Shown: in pieces, positions 8,907 to 17,214 of the stretch | Position numbering within the stretch: the first letter of the stretch is position 1 | Layout: each line of letters opens with the position of its first letter | Assembly: GCA_016196035.1 (NCBI GenBank) | Contig: JACPYM010000020.1 | Span: 62,001 to 126,000, forward strand | Origin: Acidobacteriota bacterium | GTDB taxonomy: Bacteria > Acidobacteriota > Blastocatellia > RBC074 | Direction: 5' to 3' | DNA length: 64,000 nt | Translations under genes and position numbers: made by a program | Notes under the pieces: generated by a model | What the model was told of the DNA's origin: nothing | Seen by the model: only the letters and a program-made list of their open reading frames with translations | The model's database searches: none

Positions 8907-10391
8907 CTACTGCGCAAACCGCGCCAGCACATTGCGCGTGATTTGTTGTGCGGCCTCATTCACGCGATAGGGATGTGACCACCACGCAAAATAATCGTCC
9001 AGCCCCCACGACCATTGCATGCTGCCGGTGGCGAAAACATTCGCGCCGCTGCTGTGCTGATAAAGCGCCATATCCGAAGCGCCGGGGCCGTTCTCGTCCA
9101 CCAACGGCGAATGCGCCAATTGAATCACATTGGCCGGGCTGACGCCGGGGATGTTGTAAATGCGATCCGCTTCGTAGCCGCATAAACCAGGCAGCGTGTC
9201 GCCGTTGCGCAGCCCCGTATTGGCAAAGACCCAATGGTTGGCATTGCTGATGACGATGTCGGCGTCCACTGGATAGTAAGCGTATTGCAAACCCAACAGC
9301 GCCTCTTCGGCGCGATTGACGATAGGGTCGCGCCAGGTGGTCGTGGTGTATTTGCGCTTCGTGGCGTCGTTGTAAAAGGGGTCTTGCGCATACGCGCCCT
9401 TGTAACAAACCTGCGTGCGATTGGCCGCGCCGTTGTAGCCGTTCTCCAAGCGGATTTGCCAATACGCCGCGTTTGACGTGAAAAAGCCCAGGTGCTTGCC
9501 GCCATTGCGTCCCGCTTCCAGGCGGTCGCGCATTTGCCACGACCAGTATTCATCGTGGCCGACCGAGAGAAAGGCTTTGCAATTGCTGAGTTGGTTCGCG
9601 CGCGCGTGCGTGTCAATGTTGGTGCAATAGGCCACGTCGAAACCTTCGCGTTCGAGAAAGCGCAGCATGTTCAATTCCCAGCCCGACCAGTCGTTGATCA
9701 GATCGCCCGTGCCCCAGCCGTCACTGTAGGGCCGGTTGAACGAAACCTTGTAAGCGCGCTGGTCAAAAGTGCTGTTGAAATCATAGAGCGATTTGCCGCC
9801 CCAGCCGTTGTAGGCCTGCATCGTCGTGACGCTGGATTGGAACAAATACGGCGCGACCCGCGCGTCATCGCGTACGACAAACGGGATGTAGCGTTGCGGG
9901 CCGGTGTTGGCCGTTAGTTTGGCGACATAAATCCCGCTGGCCCAGTTGGTGGCGTCGCTGGTGTTGGGGATGGTCAGCGTATACGGACTCGTCCAGCGGC
10001 ATTCGACCAAGCCCGTGCCGGCGGTGGGTGTGGGGATGTTCTGCCGCACGCCGTTGCGCGTCACGGCGTTGGTCATGCGCCGTCCGCCCGCGCCGTTGTA
10101 CCAACCCAGACGGAAGATTTCGATGGTGTACTTGCTGGCCGTGGTGTTGACGTAAAAGCTAATGCTGCCGCCGCGTGGGACGCTGTCCTTGCTGGCGTAG
10201 CCTTCGATGACATTGTGCCCGGACCAATCATCCAGCTCCCACTCGGTGGTGCCGGGTTTGTTGTTTTCCAGCGTGATGGGATTGTCGGCAACCGCGCTGG
10301 CCGCGTGGCCGCGTTGACTGGCGAGTGACAGCCCGACCAACGAAGCGGCGGAGCTTTTGAGGAATTCTTTGCGGGTAATTTTTTTGGTCAT
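8907..10391 (-). CDS. Tat-exported N,N-dimethylformamidase beta-subunit-like protein
   Basis: A 494-residue protein. It opens with a Tat-type signal (MTKKITRKEFLKSSAASLVG, then an Ala-rich AHA-like cleavage region). The rest matches the large-subunit domain of dimethylformamidase-like proteins: an N-terminal beta-sandwich (about 45-170), then a region with NGWGGKSLYDF, FDVAYCTNID and FLSVGHDEYWSW. The known family member hydrolyses formamide C-N bonds with an iron centre; the substrate here is unknown. ATG 10391 is chosen over an upstream in-frame start because it follows AGGAA and avoids overlap with the acetyltransferase gene. It is the last gene of the EPS locus, so a role in trimming an N-acyl or N-formyl decoration is conceivable but unproven. 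Confidence 0.8.
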   Translation of the reverse strand: MTKKITRKEFLKSSAASLVGLSLASQRGHAASAVADNPITLENNKPGTTEWELDDWSGHNVIEGYASKDSVPRGGSISFYVNTTASKYTIEIFRLGWYNGAGGRRMTNAVTRNGVRQNIPTPTAGTGLVECRWTSPYTLTIPNTSDATNWASGIYVAKLTANTGPQRYIPFVVRDDARVAPYLFQSSVTTMQAYNGWGGKSLYDFNSTFDQRAYKVSFNRPYSDGWGTGDLINDWSGWELNMLRFLEREGFDVAYCTNIDTHARANQLSNCKAFLSVGHDEYWSWQMRDRLEAGRNGGKHLGFFTSNAAYWQIRLENGYNGAANRTQVCYKGAYAQDPFYNDATKRKYTTTTWRDPIVNRAEEALLGLQYAYYPVDADIVISNANHWVFANTGLRNGDTLPGLCGYEADRIYNIPGVSPANVIQLAHSPLVDENGPGASDMALYQHSSGANVFATGSMQWSWGLDDYFAWWSHPYRVNEAAQQITRNVLARFAQ

Positions 10392-10405
10392 GACACTTCC
10401 TTGGT

Positions 10406-11593
10406 TTAGATGTGGTTGGGAGCAAAGCTCTGTTGGCGGCGGGCCACGCGCACGCGCTTGCGTAACGTGGCGGCCAGGGGCGCTGGGAGCGCCTGCTTGG
10501 CAAAGTCGCGGCAGCGTTGCCAAAGTTGTTCCTGGGCGAGCAAAAAGGTGGCGGCGGCGCTGCGGCGTGTGAGCGTTACGTGTACCGTCGCGCGGCTGGT
10601 GTTGGCCCAGTCGAATTTATAGCTCTCGTCGCCGCGTAAAAAGTCGTAGCGTTGCAGGCCGCGGGCACAGGCGGCTTCGATGGAAAGACCGAGCAGCACT
10701 AGCCCCGGGCTGGCGTGTTGCCAAGCCTGGTCGTAACCCGAGTTGTAGTAACAAAACTGCTTGCCATCATCCAGCCCGTAAATCGAAGCCACGCACTGGC
10801 CCGCGAGCCACAATTCTTCAAAGCGCAGCAGCCTAGTTTGAGCCAGCCGTTGCGCCAGGTCTTGATGGAAAGCGCGCAAGGCGTCGTGACCGCTGAAATC
10901 GGAACCGCCCTGCGCGGCCCAACGCGCTTCGTGCAAGACAAGGAAGCGTTCCAACGCGGCGTCAACCTCGTCTGGCCGCGTGAGCGCGCGATAAGCAAAG
11001 CCCTCGTATTTGCGCGCCTGTTTCAGCCGCCGTTTGAAATTGTCGCCACGCTTGCACTGTTTCAGCAGCGCCGGCCAATCGCCCTTCAATTCGATTTGCG
11101 GGCAGTCGTAACGCGGCTCAATGCGTTGGCGAATGTTGCCCGCTTGGGCGAAACAGTTTGTCAGGCTCACTAGCGTTGGCGAATCCGCCGCCAGCCCGTC
11201 CAGTTCCAGCAGATCGAATTGCCCGGCTTGTGAGAGATGCGCCAGGAAGGCGTCAGTTACTGCCGCCGCGTGTTCAGGCCGCACCAGCACGTCCAGGTAA
11301 TCGGCTCCGCCAAACCCCGCGCCCAGCAGCGACAATTTGCGGAGTTGGTTCGACACGCCCAGCAGCGGCAGTGTTTCAACGCCCAGTGCCAGCAAGCCCA
11401 CCAGTTTCCCCGCAGCACGTGCGCACAGCAGGTAAGGCGTGCGCGTATGGTTCAATGAATGCTGCCAAGCTGAGAGCCATTCCCACGAGAGAAAGGGCGT
11501 CATGTTTGCTGCCTGATAGAGTTCCTGCCATTCCGGGCGGAGCGTTGCAAAGGCGCTGGCATCTTCAAAGACTTCGATGGATAAGTTGTTCAT
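10406..11593 (-). CDS. CelD/BcsL-type GNAT acetyltransferase (EPS modification), second copy
   Basis: A 395-residue protein of the Acetyltransf_6 group found in cellulose and other exopolysaccharide clusters. It has a double GNAT-like fold. N-terminal features are FLSWEWLSAWQHSL (near residue 35) and LVGLLALGVE. The C-terminal half holds LAGQCVASIYGLDDG, CYYNSGYDQAW and RYDFLRGDESYKFDW. It likely transfers an acyl group to a sugar amine or hydroxyl during EPS assembly. ATG 11593 is preceded by AGGAAAT. It follows the PRODH-like gene and precedes the Tat protein by 14 bases, so the three are probably co-transcribed. It is only distantly similar to the other acetyltransferase at 12472-13641. 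Confidence 0.82.
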   Translation of the reverse strand: MNNLSIEVFEDASAFATLRPEWQELYQAANMTPFLSWEWLSAWQHSLNHTRTPYLLCARAAGKLVGLLALGVETLPLLGVSNQLRKLSLLGAGFGGADYLDVLVRPEHAAAVTDAFLAHLSQAGQFDLLELDGLAADSPTLVSLTNCFAQAGNIRQRIEPRYDCPQIELKGDWPALLKQCKRGDNFKRRLKQARKYEGFAYRALTRPDEVDAALERFLVLHEARWAAQGGSDFSGHDALRAFHQDLAQRLAQTRLLRFEELWLAGQCVASIYGLDDGKQFCYYNSGYDQAWQHASPGLVLLGLSIEAACARGLQRYDFLRGDESYKFDWANTSRATVHVTLTRRSAAATFLLAQEQLWQRCRDFAKQALPAPLAATLRKRVRVARRQQSFAPNHI

Positions 11594-11629
11594 GCGATTT
11601 CCTGTTTGAGCCGCTCTTTGAAAATCTCG

Positions 11630-12475
11630 CTAACTGGTTTGCAGCGCGTCACGCATCACCCACCACAAAACGCGCGGGTTCCGGCGCACTTGCGACAAGC
11701 GATAGGGCAGCCAGGCTTCGCCGTAAGGCACATACAAACGCACGGGCACGTTCAACGCGCGTGCCACTTTCAGCAGCGCCTTGCGGGGCAAGCCGTAAAG
11801 CAATTCGATTTCGCAGGGCGTGCCTGAGGCGCGCAACAATTGCACCGCTTCGCAGGCCAGAAACGGATCGTGCGTCGCAACGGCGACGTGTTGGGCACGC
11901 CCGGCCAGCCGTTCGATCACGGCCATGAAACCCGCGCGCGGATCGAGTTCAGGCTGTTGCGGGTCGGCCCATTGGCCTTTGACTACGCGCACGCGCAAGC
12001 CCAACTGGATGGCCTGCTCGGCATCCGTCAGGCTGCGTTGCCAGCGGCCCGGCAGGGTGCAACCGACTTTGGGCGTTTGTTGGCGCGCCGCCGCAATCAA
12101 CTCAAAAGTACGGTCGGCAACTTCCGGCCCCAACGCATCGAAGTGCAAACCTAGATTGAGGCGGCGGCCTTGTTCGGCCAATTCGATGACCAGTTCGTTT
12201 GAGAGACCCAGCGCGGGCGCTTTGATCGAGAGGTAACTGTTCAAGCGCTCGTCCGCCAAGACGGATAGCGCGCTCAGATAGGTGTCGGCGACAAAGCGGG
12301 GCGCGTCGTGGTCGCTGTTCCAATAGGCGATGGTGTTGCTGACGCCTTCGCGGGCGAATTGATGACAGACCCGCACGGCGCTGGCTAATTCGTCTCCGGC
12401 CACGTAAGCGCGGCTGGCGCGTTTGTTGAAGGCTTGCCAGCACGAATGCAGTTTGCTTGCGAGTGCAGTTGTCAT
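11630..12475 (-). CDS. Proline-dehydrogenase-fold protein lacking the substrate arginine pair
   Basis: 281 residues of the PRODH (PutA TIM-barrel) family. Conserved pieces are SIKAPAL (K85), HFDA (D113), RVRVVKG (161-167), VAVATHD (H202), CEIELLYG (222-229), VRLYVPYG (245-252) and WLPY (255-258). In working enzymes the helix after this Tyr carries two arginines that hold the proline carboxylate. Here the aligned positions read S261-Q262. The FAD site looks retained, so a changed substrate is more likely than loss of fold. The start ATG at 12475 overlaps the stop of the upstream acetyltransferase as ATGA, which settles it against a longer frame. It lies between two EPS acetyltransferase genes, so it probably serves EPS synthesis rather than proline catabolism. 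Confidence 0.8.
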   Translation of the reverse strand: MTTALASKLHSCWQAFNKRASRAYVAGDELASAVRVCHQFAREGVSNTIAYWNSDHDAPRFVADTYLSALSVLADERLNSYLSIKAPALGLSNELVIELAEQGRRLNLGLHFDALGPEVADRTFELIAAARQQTPKVGCTLPGRWQRSLTDAEQAIQLGLRVRVVKGQWADPQQPELDPRAGFMAVIERLAGRAQHVAVATHDPFLACEAVQLLRASGTPCEIELLYGLPRKALLKVARALNVPVRLYVPYGEAWLPYRLSQVRRNPRVLWWVMRDALQTS

Positions 12476-13641
12476 GCCGCACCTCCGGGTTTCTGTTGTG
12501 ACCGCTCCTGCCACTTTTCTTTCAGTCGTTTGAGCAGGACGCGCGCGCCATCGCTGGCCAGTTTGGCTGCGCCTGAGAGGTTGAAGGGATACGCGCGCAA
12601 GGCGACGCAGGGGCGTTCCAGCTTTGTCCATTGACTCGTCCAGGGTTCGGCGGAGCCGAGCAGTTCATAAGATTGCAGGCCGCGCGTGGCGGCATAGCGC
12701 ACGCTGTAAAGCATCAGCAAAGTGCCGGGCGAACAGCGCGCGTATTTTTCGTCGTAGCCAATCTTGAGCAGCCAGAAACGCTGGTTGTATTCCAAAGCGA
12801 ATTGCATCGCCACGGCGCGCCCATCAAGGCGCATAAAGCAGAGGCGCAGATGTCCTTGCTCGGCTGCCGCGATGGCGTAGCGGCGGTAAAACGCGCCGCG
12901 TGTGGTGTCGCGCGAAAGCGCCGTGCCCGTGGCGCCTTTCCATCCCGCGCATTCGACGGTGTATGCCTCTTCCAACAGCGGTTCCAATTCGTCCGGCGTG
13001 GGCGCGCGCATCTCGTAACTGACCGCGCCAAACTGCTCGGCGTGCCGTTGCGCGCGCCGGAAATCAGAACGGCGGCCTGCATTGAACTTCAGTTCGGGTT
13101 CGCACCAACTCGCGTCCAGCGGCAGCGACGGTGTTGGCGCTACCTCAGCGAGATGTAACCAGGCACGTCCGGCAAAGGCTTTTTGCAAGGCGGGAATGGT
13201 GGGCGAATCGGCGGGGAGACGGCCTAACCGCAGCGGCGTGCCCAGCGTCGCGAGTTGCGCGGCCAGTGTTTCCAGCGCTGGTGCATTCGCGTAAAGCAAA
13301 TCAGTCGGTTCATAAAGCTCAGCGACGCCGAGCATTTCCAAATGCTTCAACCAGCCGCCATGTTCGACCAGCGGCGCAATGGCTGACGGCGCCGCTTTGT
13401 CGCCCGTTGCGATTACGCGCAGTTTGTCGGCCGTATTAAAAGCCGCCGCGCACGCGCGCGCCCAGGCGTGGCTTTGCATCGGGCTGGCCGCGTGCCCGGC
13501 TTGTGCGGAAAGGGCCTCCCACGCCGGAGCCATTTGCGTGAGGGCTGCCACAGTTTCGCTTTCCCCGGTGGATGCTCGCACAGTTGCCTGGTCGTCGAGA
13601 TGATGTTGCAGCAGCAGGGTGTTTTGTTCAGCGAGTTGCAC
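12472..13641 (-). CDS. CelD/BcsL-type GNAT acetyltransferase (EPS modification), first copy
   Basis: A 389-residue Acetyltransf_6 family protein. Recognisable parts are SPMQSHAWARACAAAF, FNAGRRSDFRRAQRHAEQFG (the family's basic helix), VECAGWKG, LRLCFMRLDGRAVAMQFALEY and WLLKIGYDEKYARCSPGTLL. It likely acylates an EPS precursor on the cytoplasmic side. An in-frame GTG at 13701 lies inside a family A repeat and has no ribosome site. The GTG at 13641 follows AGGAC at a good distance and is preferred. Its stop overlaps the start of the PRODH-like gene, implying translational coupling. Confidence 0.82.
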   Translation of the reverse strand: MQLAEQNTLLLQHHLDDQATVRASTGESETVAALTQMAPAWEALSAQAGHAASPMQSHAWARACAAAFNTADKLRVIATGDKAAPSAIAPLVEHGGWLKHLEMLGVAELYEPTDLLYANAPALETLAAQLATLGTPLRLGRLPADSPTIPALQKAFAGRAWLHLAEVAPTPSLPLDASWCEPELKFNAGRRSDFRRAQRHAEQFGAVSYEMRAPTPDELEPLLEEAYTVECAGWKGATGTALSRDTTRGAFYRRYAIAAAEQGHLRLCFMRLDGRAVAMQFALEYNQRFWLLKIGYDEKYARCSPGTLLMLYSVRYAATRGLQSYELLGSAEPWTSQWTKLERPCVALRAYPFNLSGAAKLASDGARVLLKRLKEKWQERSQQKPGGAA

Positions 13642-13686
13642 GTGATTGTCCTCGTGTTTGAATGAGTGTCCGCAAGACGGAATCGC

Positions 13687-13859
13687 TAGATTGTTTTTCA
13701 CTTCAGTGTGCGGGAAACCCCGCAGTGCGGTACCGCGCGCATGAGCAAGCGGGTGTCAAGCTTGTGCCATTGGCCGAACCGCCAAACCTCCGCTTGCTCA
13801 CGCGCGCGGTACTGCACCGGCGCCAACTGCTTCCATAAACGCAATTGCAAACTGATCTA
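13687..13859. repeat. Family A palindromic element, copy 3
   Basis: The 173-bp element runs from TAGATTG to CTGATCTA with the inner arms GGTACCGCGCGCATGAGCAA and complement. Its right end (13857-13859, read on the minus strand) is the TAG stop codon of the GT2 gene. It fills the GT2-acetyltransferase gap, so the EPS transcript would carry this long hairpin. Confidence 0.85.
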
Positions 13860-14942
13860 ATTGGGCAGCACGACCGGGCGCGAATACGCGATTTGCAATT
13901 CGGGTTGCGCTGCATTTTGAACGGGCGGCGCTGCGAGCGTTTCAGTGTTGCTCGCGCGGTCAAGGCCCGGTTCGATGACATCGCGTGGATAAGCAGCAGG
14001 CGCGGCGAGTTGATGGACGAACAGTCCCGACAACAGTCCGAGGCCGATCAACACGTGTATGCCTACATATTCGACCGGCCCGGCGAGGCTGCGCTTTTTC
14101 AACGTCACGGCCAGCATCCAGAGGGCCAAGAGCGCGAGAAAAGGCCAGGCGTAAGTTGTCTGGCCCAACGCCAACAGCGCGAGGCCGGGACTGAGCAACA
14201 ATGTCAGCAAGCCAAAGAGCACTGTCGCGCGTTGTTGTTCGCGGCAGAATTGCCAGCCACAGCCGTATTGGCAGGCGTAACGCCACGTCAGGCCCACGCC
14301 GCTGACACGCCCCAAACGCAGGTTGCGCCACATGCCGCGCAATTGAGAGTGACCGCGCCGATGGCTGCCCATCGGGAAAGGCAGGTGCAGCAACTGCCAA
14401 TTCGCTCCGCGCAAGCGCAACGCCAGTTCGGCTTCCTCTTCAGAGCGCAAGTGCGGATTGAATGGGCCGACCTCTTCCAATGCCGTGCGCCGATAGGCGG
14501 CAATGCCGCGCAGGGTGGTGAGCGGTTTGACGACGGCGGCGCGTTCCCCGACGAAGGGGATTTCGCGGCCTTGTGCGTCGAGGTCGTTCAGGTATCCCGC
14601 CACGCCCGCGACAGACGGTTCCGCAAAAAAGGCCAGCGCGCGGCTCAGCCATTGCCGTTCGATGATGCAATCGCCATCCACAAACATCAGCAATTCACCG
14701 CTGGTGTGATGAAAGCCGATGTACCGGCCCGCTGCCGGCGTGTGCTGCCATTCCGGGCGCAAGGCCAGCACGCGCACGCCGAGCGCTTGCGCAATCTCGA
14801 CCGAGTGATCCGTGGAAGCGGAATCTACGTAAACGATTTCAGCATTGCCGATTTCCTCAGCGGCGACCAGGACGGAGCGCAAACAATCGCCCAGATGGGC
14901 CTCTTCGTTCTTTCCGATCACGACGATAGAAAACAATTTCAC
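13857..14942 (-). CDS. Family 2 glycosyltransferase with C-terminal membrane helices
   Basis: 361 residues. A GT-A domain (about 1-240) starts SIVVIGKNEEAHLGDCLRSV, with the nucleotide-sugar acidic motif LMFVDGDC near residue 90. A later RSEEEAELALRLRG matches the 'ED...LRLR' catalytic-base region of GT2. Two or three hydrophobic helices follow (LFGLLTLLLSPGLALLALG, FLALLALWMLAV, GIHVLIGLGLLSGLF), anchoring it to the inner membrane. It should extend the lipid-linked EPS repeat unit; the sugar is unknown. The stop codon TAG is provided by the adjoining family A repeat, so the last residues may differ from the ancestral C-terminus. Confidence 0.9.
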   Translation of the reverse strand: MKLFSIVVIGKNEEAHLGDCLRSVLVAAEEIGNAEIVYVDSASTDHSVEIAQALGVRVLALRPEWQHTPAAGRYIGFHHTSGELLMFVDGDCIIERQWLSRALAFFAEPSVAGVAGYLNDLDAQGREIPFVGERAAVVKPLTTLRGIAAYRRTALEEVGPFNPHLRSEEEAELALRLRGANWQLLHLPFPMGSHRRGHSQLRGMWRNLRLGRVSGVGLTWRYACQYGCGWQFCREQQRATVLFGLLTLLLSPGLALLALGQTTYAWPFLALLALWMLAVTLKKRSLAGPVEYVGIHVLIGLGLLSGLFVHQLAAPAAYPRDVIEPGLDRASNTETLAAPPVQNAAQPELQIAYSRPVVLPN

Positions 14943-14958
14943 CTCAGAACCTCAACTG

Positions 14959-15061
14959 GTACGGCAGGCTGGTGAGCCTGCCGCGGCCTCAAACACAGAC
15001 GTACAAGAGTCGTTGGCTGCTATTGGCCTTTATCCCTCAGCAGGCTCGCAGCCTGCTGTAC
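14959..15061. repeat. Family B palindromic element, copy 1
   Basis: Arms 14959-14983 and 15038-15061 (GTACGGCAGGCTGGTGAGCC against the complement of CAGCAGGCTCGCAGCCTGCT) flank a 54-base centre. Each arm is itself nearly palindromic. A second copy lies at 21407-21505. It fills the gap between the GT2 gene and the WecG/TagA gene. Confidence 0.8.
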
Positions 15062-15068
15062 AAATGGC

Positions 15069-15827
15069 TCAACGCAGCAGCCGTTGGCGCGCGACTTCGG
15101 CGAGCAGGTGCACGACGAAGGGGCTGTCTTCGACCAGATAGCGTTTGCCCAACCGGCGCGGCTCTTGCAGCATGCGATGGAACCATTCCAGGCCGTTGTT
15201 CTGCATCCATTGCGGTGCGCGCGGTTTGTCGCCCGCGATAATGTCGAGCGCCGAACCGCAGCCGATGCCGACGACCGCGCCGCATTCGCGCATGTTCTGT
15301 TTCAGCCAGCGCTCCTGTTTGGGCGCGCCCAAGGCCGCCAGCACGATCTTGGCGTTGACCGTTTTGATTTGCCGGTTCATTCCGGCCAGGGCCAGGTCAT
15401 CCAATTCAAACGGCGTCGGGATGGCGTAGACGGCGGCGGACGGAAAACGTTCGCGCATCTGGCGGGCGGCGCGTTCGGCCACGCCCGGTTCCGCGCCCAC
15501 CAGCGCGACGCTGCAACCCAAATCCGCTGAAAGCTCGGCGCATTTCCAAACCAGATCGGTGCCGTTGACGCGCCCGCGCAAGGGTGTGTCTAACAGCGAT
15601 GCCGCCCACAGAATCGGCACGCCATCGGCGGTGATCAGATCGGATTGCCACAGCTCACGCGCAAACTCGGGATTGCGTTTGGCCTTCATCACAAAATCAA
15701 TGTTGCCGGTGACGATGTGCAGCGGCTGATTTTCCAGCACCGCGCGCCGCATCAGCGCGACCGTCTCATCAAACGAGACGGCATCGAACGGGCAACCCAG
15801 TACGTCAATTCGTTTCAGTGTTTCCAT
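15069..15827 (-). CDS. WecG/TagA/CpsF family glycosyltransferase
   Basis: 252 residues of the GT26 family, which adds ManNAc, ManNAcA or glucose to a polyprenyl-linked acceptor. Signature parts are TADGVPILWA (near residue 75), RVNGTDLVWK, LGAPKQERWL and the C-terminal GLEWFHRMLQEPRRLGKRY. It acts at the cytoplasmic membrane face on the second or later sugar of the EPS unit. Start ATG 15827 is chosen because GAGGGATAACA precedes it; a longer frame to 15887 has no such site. The wza-like gene has nearly the same leader (GAGGGTAACA). Confidence 0.92.
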   Translation of the reverse strand: METLKRIDVLGCPFDAVSFDETVALMRRAVLENQPLHIVTGNIDFVMKAKRNPEFARELWQSDLITADGVPILWAASLLDTPLRGRVNGTDLVWKCAELSADLGCSVALVGAEPGVAERAARQMRERFPSAAVYAIPTPFELDDLALAGMNRQIKTVNAKIVLAALGAPKQERWLKQNMRECGAVVGIGCGSALDIIAGDKPRAPQWMQNNGLEWFHRMLQEPRRLGKRYLVEDSPFVVHLLAEVARQRLLR

Positions 15828-15904
15828 TGTTATCCCTCGAAAGTTGGGGGGGATTACAAGGAAAGAGCAGGATTGTTCATTGTTCATTTGTCAGCGCGGT
15901 TGCT

Positions 15905-16084
15905 TAGATCAGGTTTCAATTGCGTGTACGGGAGCGCGCGTAGCACCGGGACGGTACCGCGCGCGTGAGCAAGCGGCGCGTCACGGCTAGCGCGATGGGG
16001 CAGCGGCGTAGCGCTCCGCTTGCTCACGCGCGCGGTACCATCCCACTTCGCGGCTTTGCCCGATACCGAAGTGAAACCGCTCTA
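15905..16084. repeat. Family A palindromic element, copy 4
   Basis: The 180-bp element runs from TAGATCAGG to CGCTCTA with strong inner arms (GGTACCGCGCGCGTGAGCAA and complement). It lies 78 bases upstream of the WecG/TagA start and 58 bases beyond the deacetylase stop. It is the most regular copy together with copy 5. Confidence 0.88.
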
Positions 16085-16142
16085 AACAACGCGAAAACAA
16101 TGAACAATGCTTGCACCGCAGCATTTGTCTGCGGTGCTTATT

Positions 16143-17198
16143 TCAAACCGCCAGCCGCAAACGCGCGACGGCTTCGGAATAGTGGCCCGTCAGGCCACGG
16201 GTGGATTCTTCGCACAGACACGTTCGCCCTAGCGCCAACAGATCGCCGCCGCGCCGGTTAATACGCTTTTCGGTGGTCACGGCGAGGTCAAAGCCGAGCC
16301 GTTGCACCGCCGCTTTGACCGCCGGGCTGTAGCTGCCGTTGGGATAGGCGAAATGCGTGATCGGCATGCCCAGTTGCGTTTCCAGACTGTGCCGCGCTTC
16401 GGCGATTTCGTAATCAACGGTTTCGGGCGTTTCGAGTGTCAGCACAGGGTGATTGACCGTGTGCGCGCCGAAGCTGAGGCCGCCCGCCGCGAGTGCGCGG
16501 ATTTGTGTCCAGTCCAGCAAGCCGAAATCGCTTAGCTCCGCCGGTTCCGGTTCGCCCAAAAACAAGCGCAATTGATGCAGGATGGCTTGCCGCCGCGCCA
16601 GTGGCTGATAAATCAACCGTTCGCAAAGCTGTTGCGTGTCTACCTCGGCAGTGATCTCGACCACTTCGCGCAAATTGAAGCCGGCTTTGACCAGCGGCAC
16701 GCGCAAGCTCAATCCCAGCAACTTGGCTTGCCGCGCGAACCTGTACAGCAGATCGTGATCCAGCAGTTGATTGGCGCCGATGTAACCGGGGTTGAGAAAG
16801 ACCGTGGCGGTCAGCCCCAATTCGCGCAGCACCGGCCAAGCCTGGTCGTAAACGCTGCGGTAACCATCGTCGAAAGTGAGCACCACCGCCGGACGTGCGG
16901 TGTCGGCTTCGCCGCGCAAGACCGCGCCCGCTTCGGCTAGCGAAAGCACCTCGTAACGTTCGCGCACGAATTCCATCTGCCGCCGGAAGGTGTGCGTGGA
17001 AATCGCCATGCCGGGGATGGCCGCGCGTTCGGCGTGGGCGATGTCGGCGGCGATCTGGTGATAGCCCAGCAGCATTACTTGATTGGCGCGATGCCGGTCG
17101 CCTTCCAGCCAGCGCTGGCCCGACAGCAGCCCCGACAGCAGGGGCGCGGTCGAAGATTTGAGCGAACGGTTTTTGATTTGCCGCAATTTGGTCAGCAT
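16143..17198 (-). CDS. Polysaccharide deacetylase (carbohydrate esterase 4)
   Basis: 351 residues with a NodB-type domain. The metal-binding Asp pair is in LTFDDGYRSV (near residue 108), the metal His pair is in GAHTVNHP, and THFAYPNGSY gives the later conserved strand. It would remove N-acetyl groups from amino sugars of the polymer or precursor. There is no obvious signal peptide, though the N-terminus is basic with a short hydrophobic stretch. An exact AAGGAGG lies ten bases before ATG 17198. Its start is 16 bases from the stop of the Wzx-GT4 gene, so they are co-transcribed. A deacetylase together with acetyltransferases suggests controlled N-acylation of the EPS. Confidence 0.9.
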   Translation of the reverse strand: MLTKLRQIKNRSLKSSTAPLLSGLLSGQRWLEGDRHRANQVMLLGYHQIAADIAHAERAAIPGMAISTHTFRRQMEFVRERYEVLSLAEAGAVLRGEADTARPAVVLTFDDGYRSVYDQAWPVLRELGLTATVFLNPGYIGANQLLDHDLLYRFARQAKLLGLSLRVPLVKAGFNLREVVEITAEVDTQQLCERLIYQPLARRQAILHQLRLFLGEPEPAELSDFGLLDWTQIRALAAGGLSFGAHTVNHPVLTLETPETVDYEIAEARHSLETQLGMPITHFAYPNGSYSPAVKAAVQRLGFDLAVTTEKRINRRGGDLLALGRTCLCEESTRGLTGHYSEAVARLRLAV

Positions 17199-17214
17199 CG
17201 TTGATAAACCTCCT

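Noticed and set aside
10392-10523. Upstream extension of the dimethylformamidase-like frame
   Set aside because: It overlaps the acetyltransferase gene, while ATG 10391 has its own ribosome site and begins a Tat-type signal.
11630-12475. Naming the EPS gene as proline dehydrogenase (putA)
   Set aside because: The fold matches but the carboxylate-binding arginine pair is replaced by Ser-Gln, so the activity is not supported.
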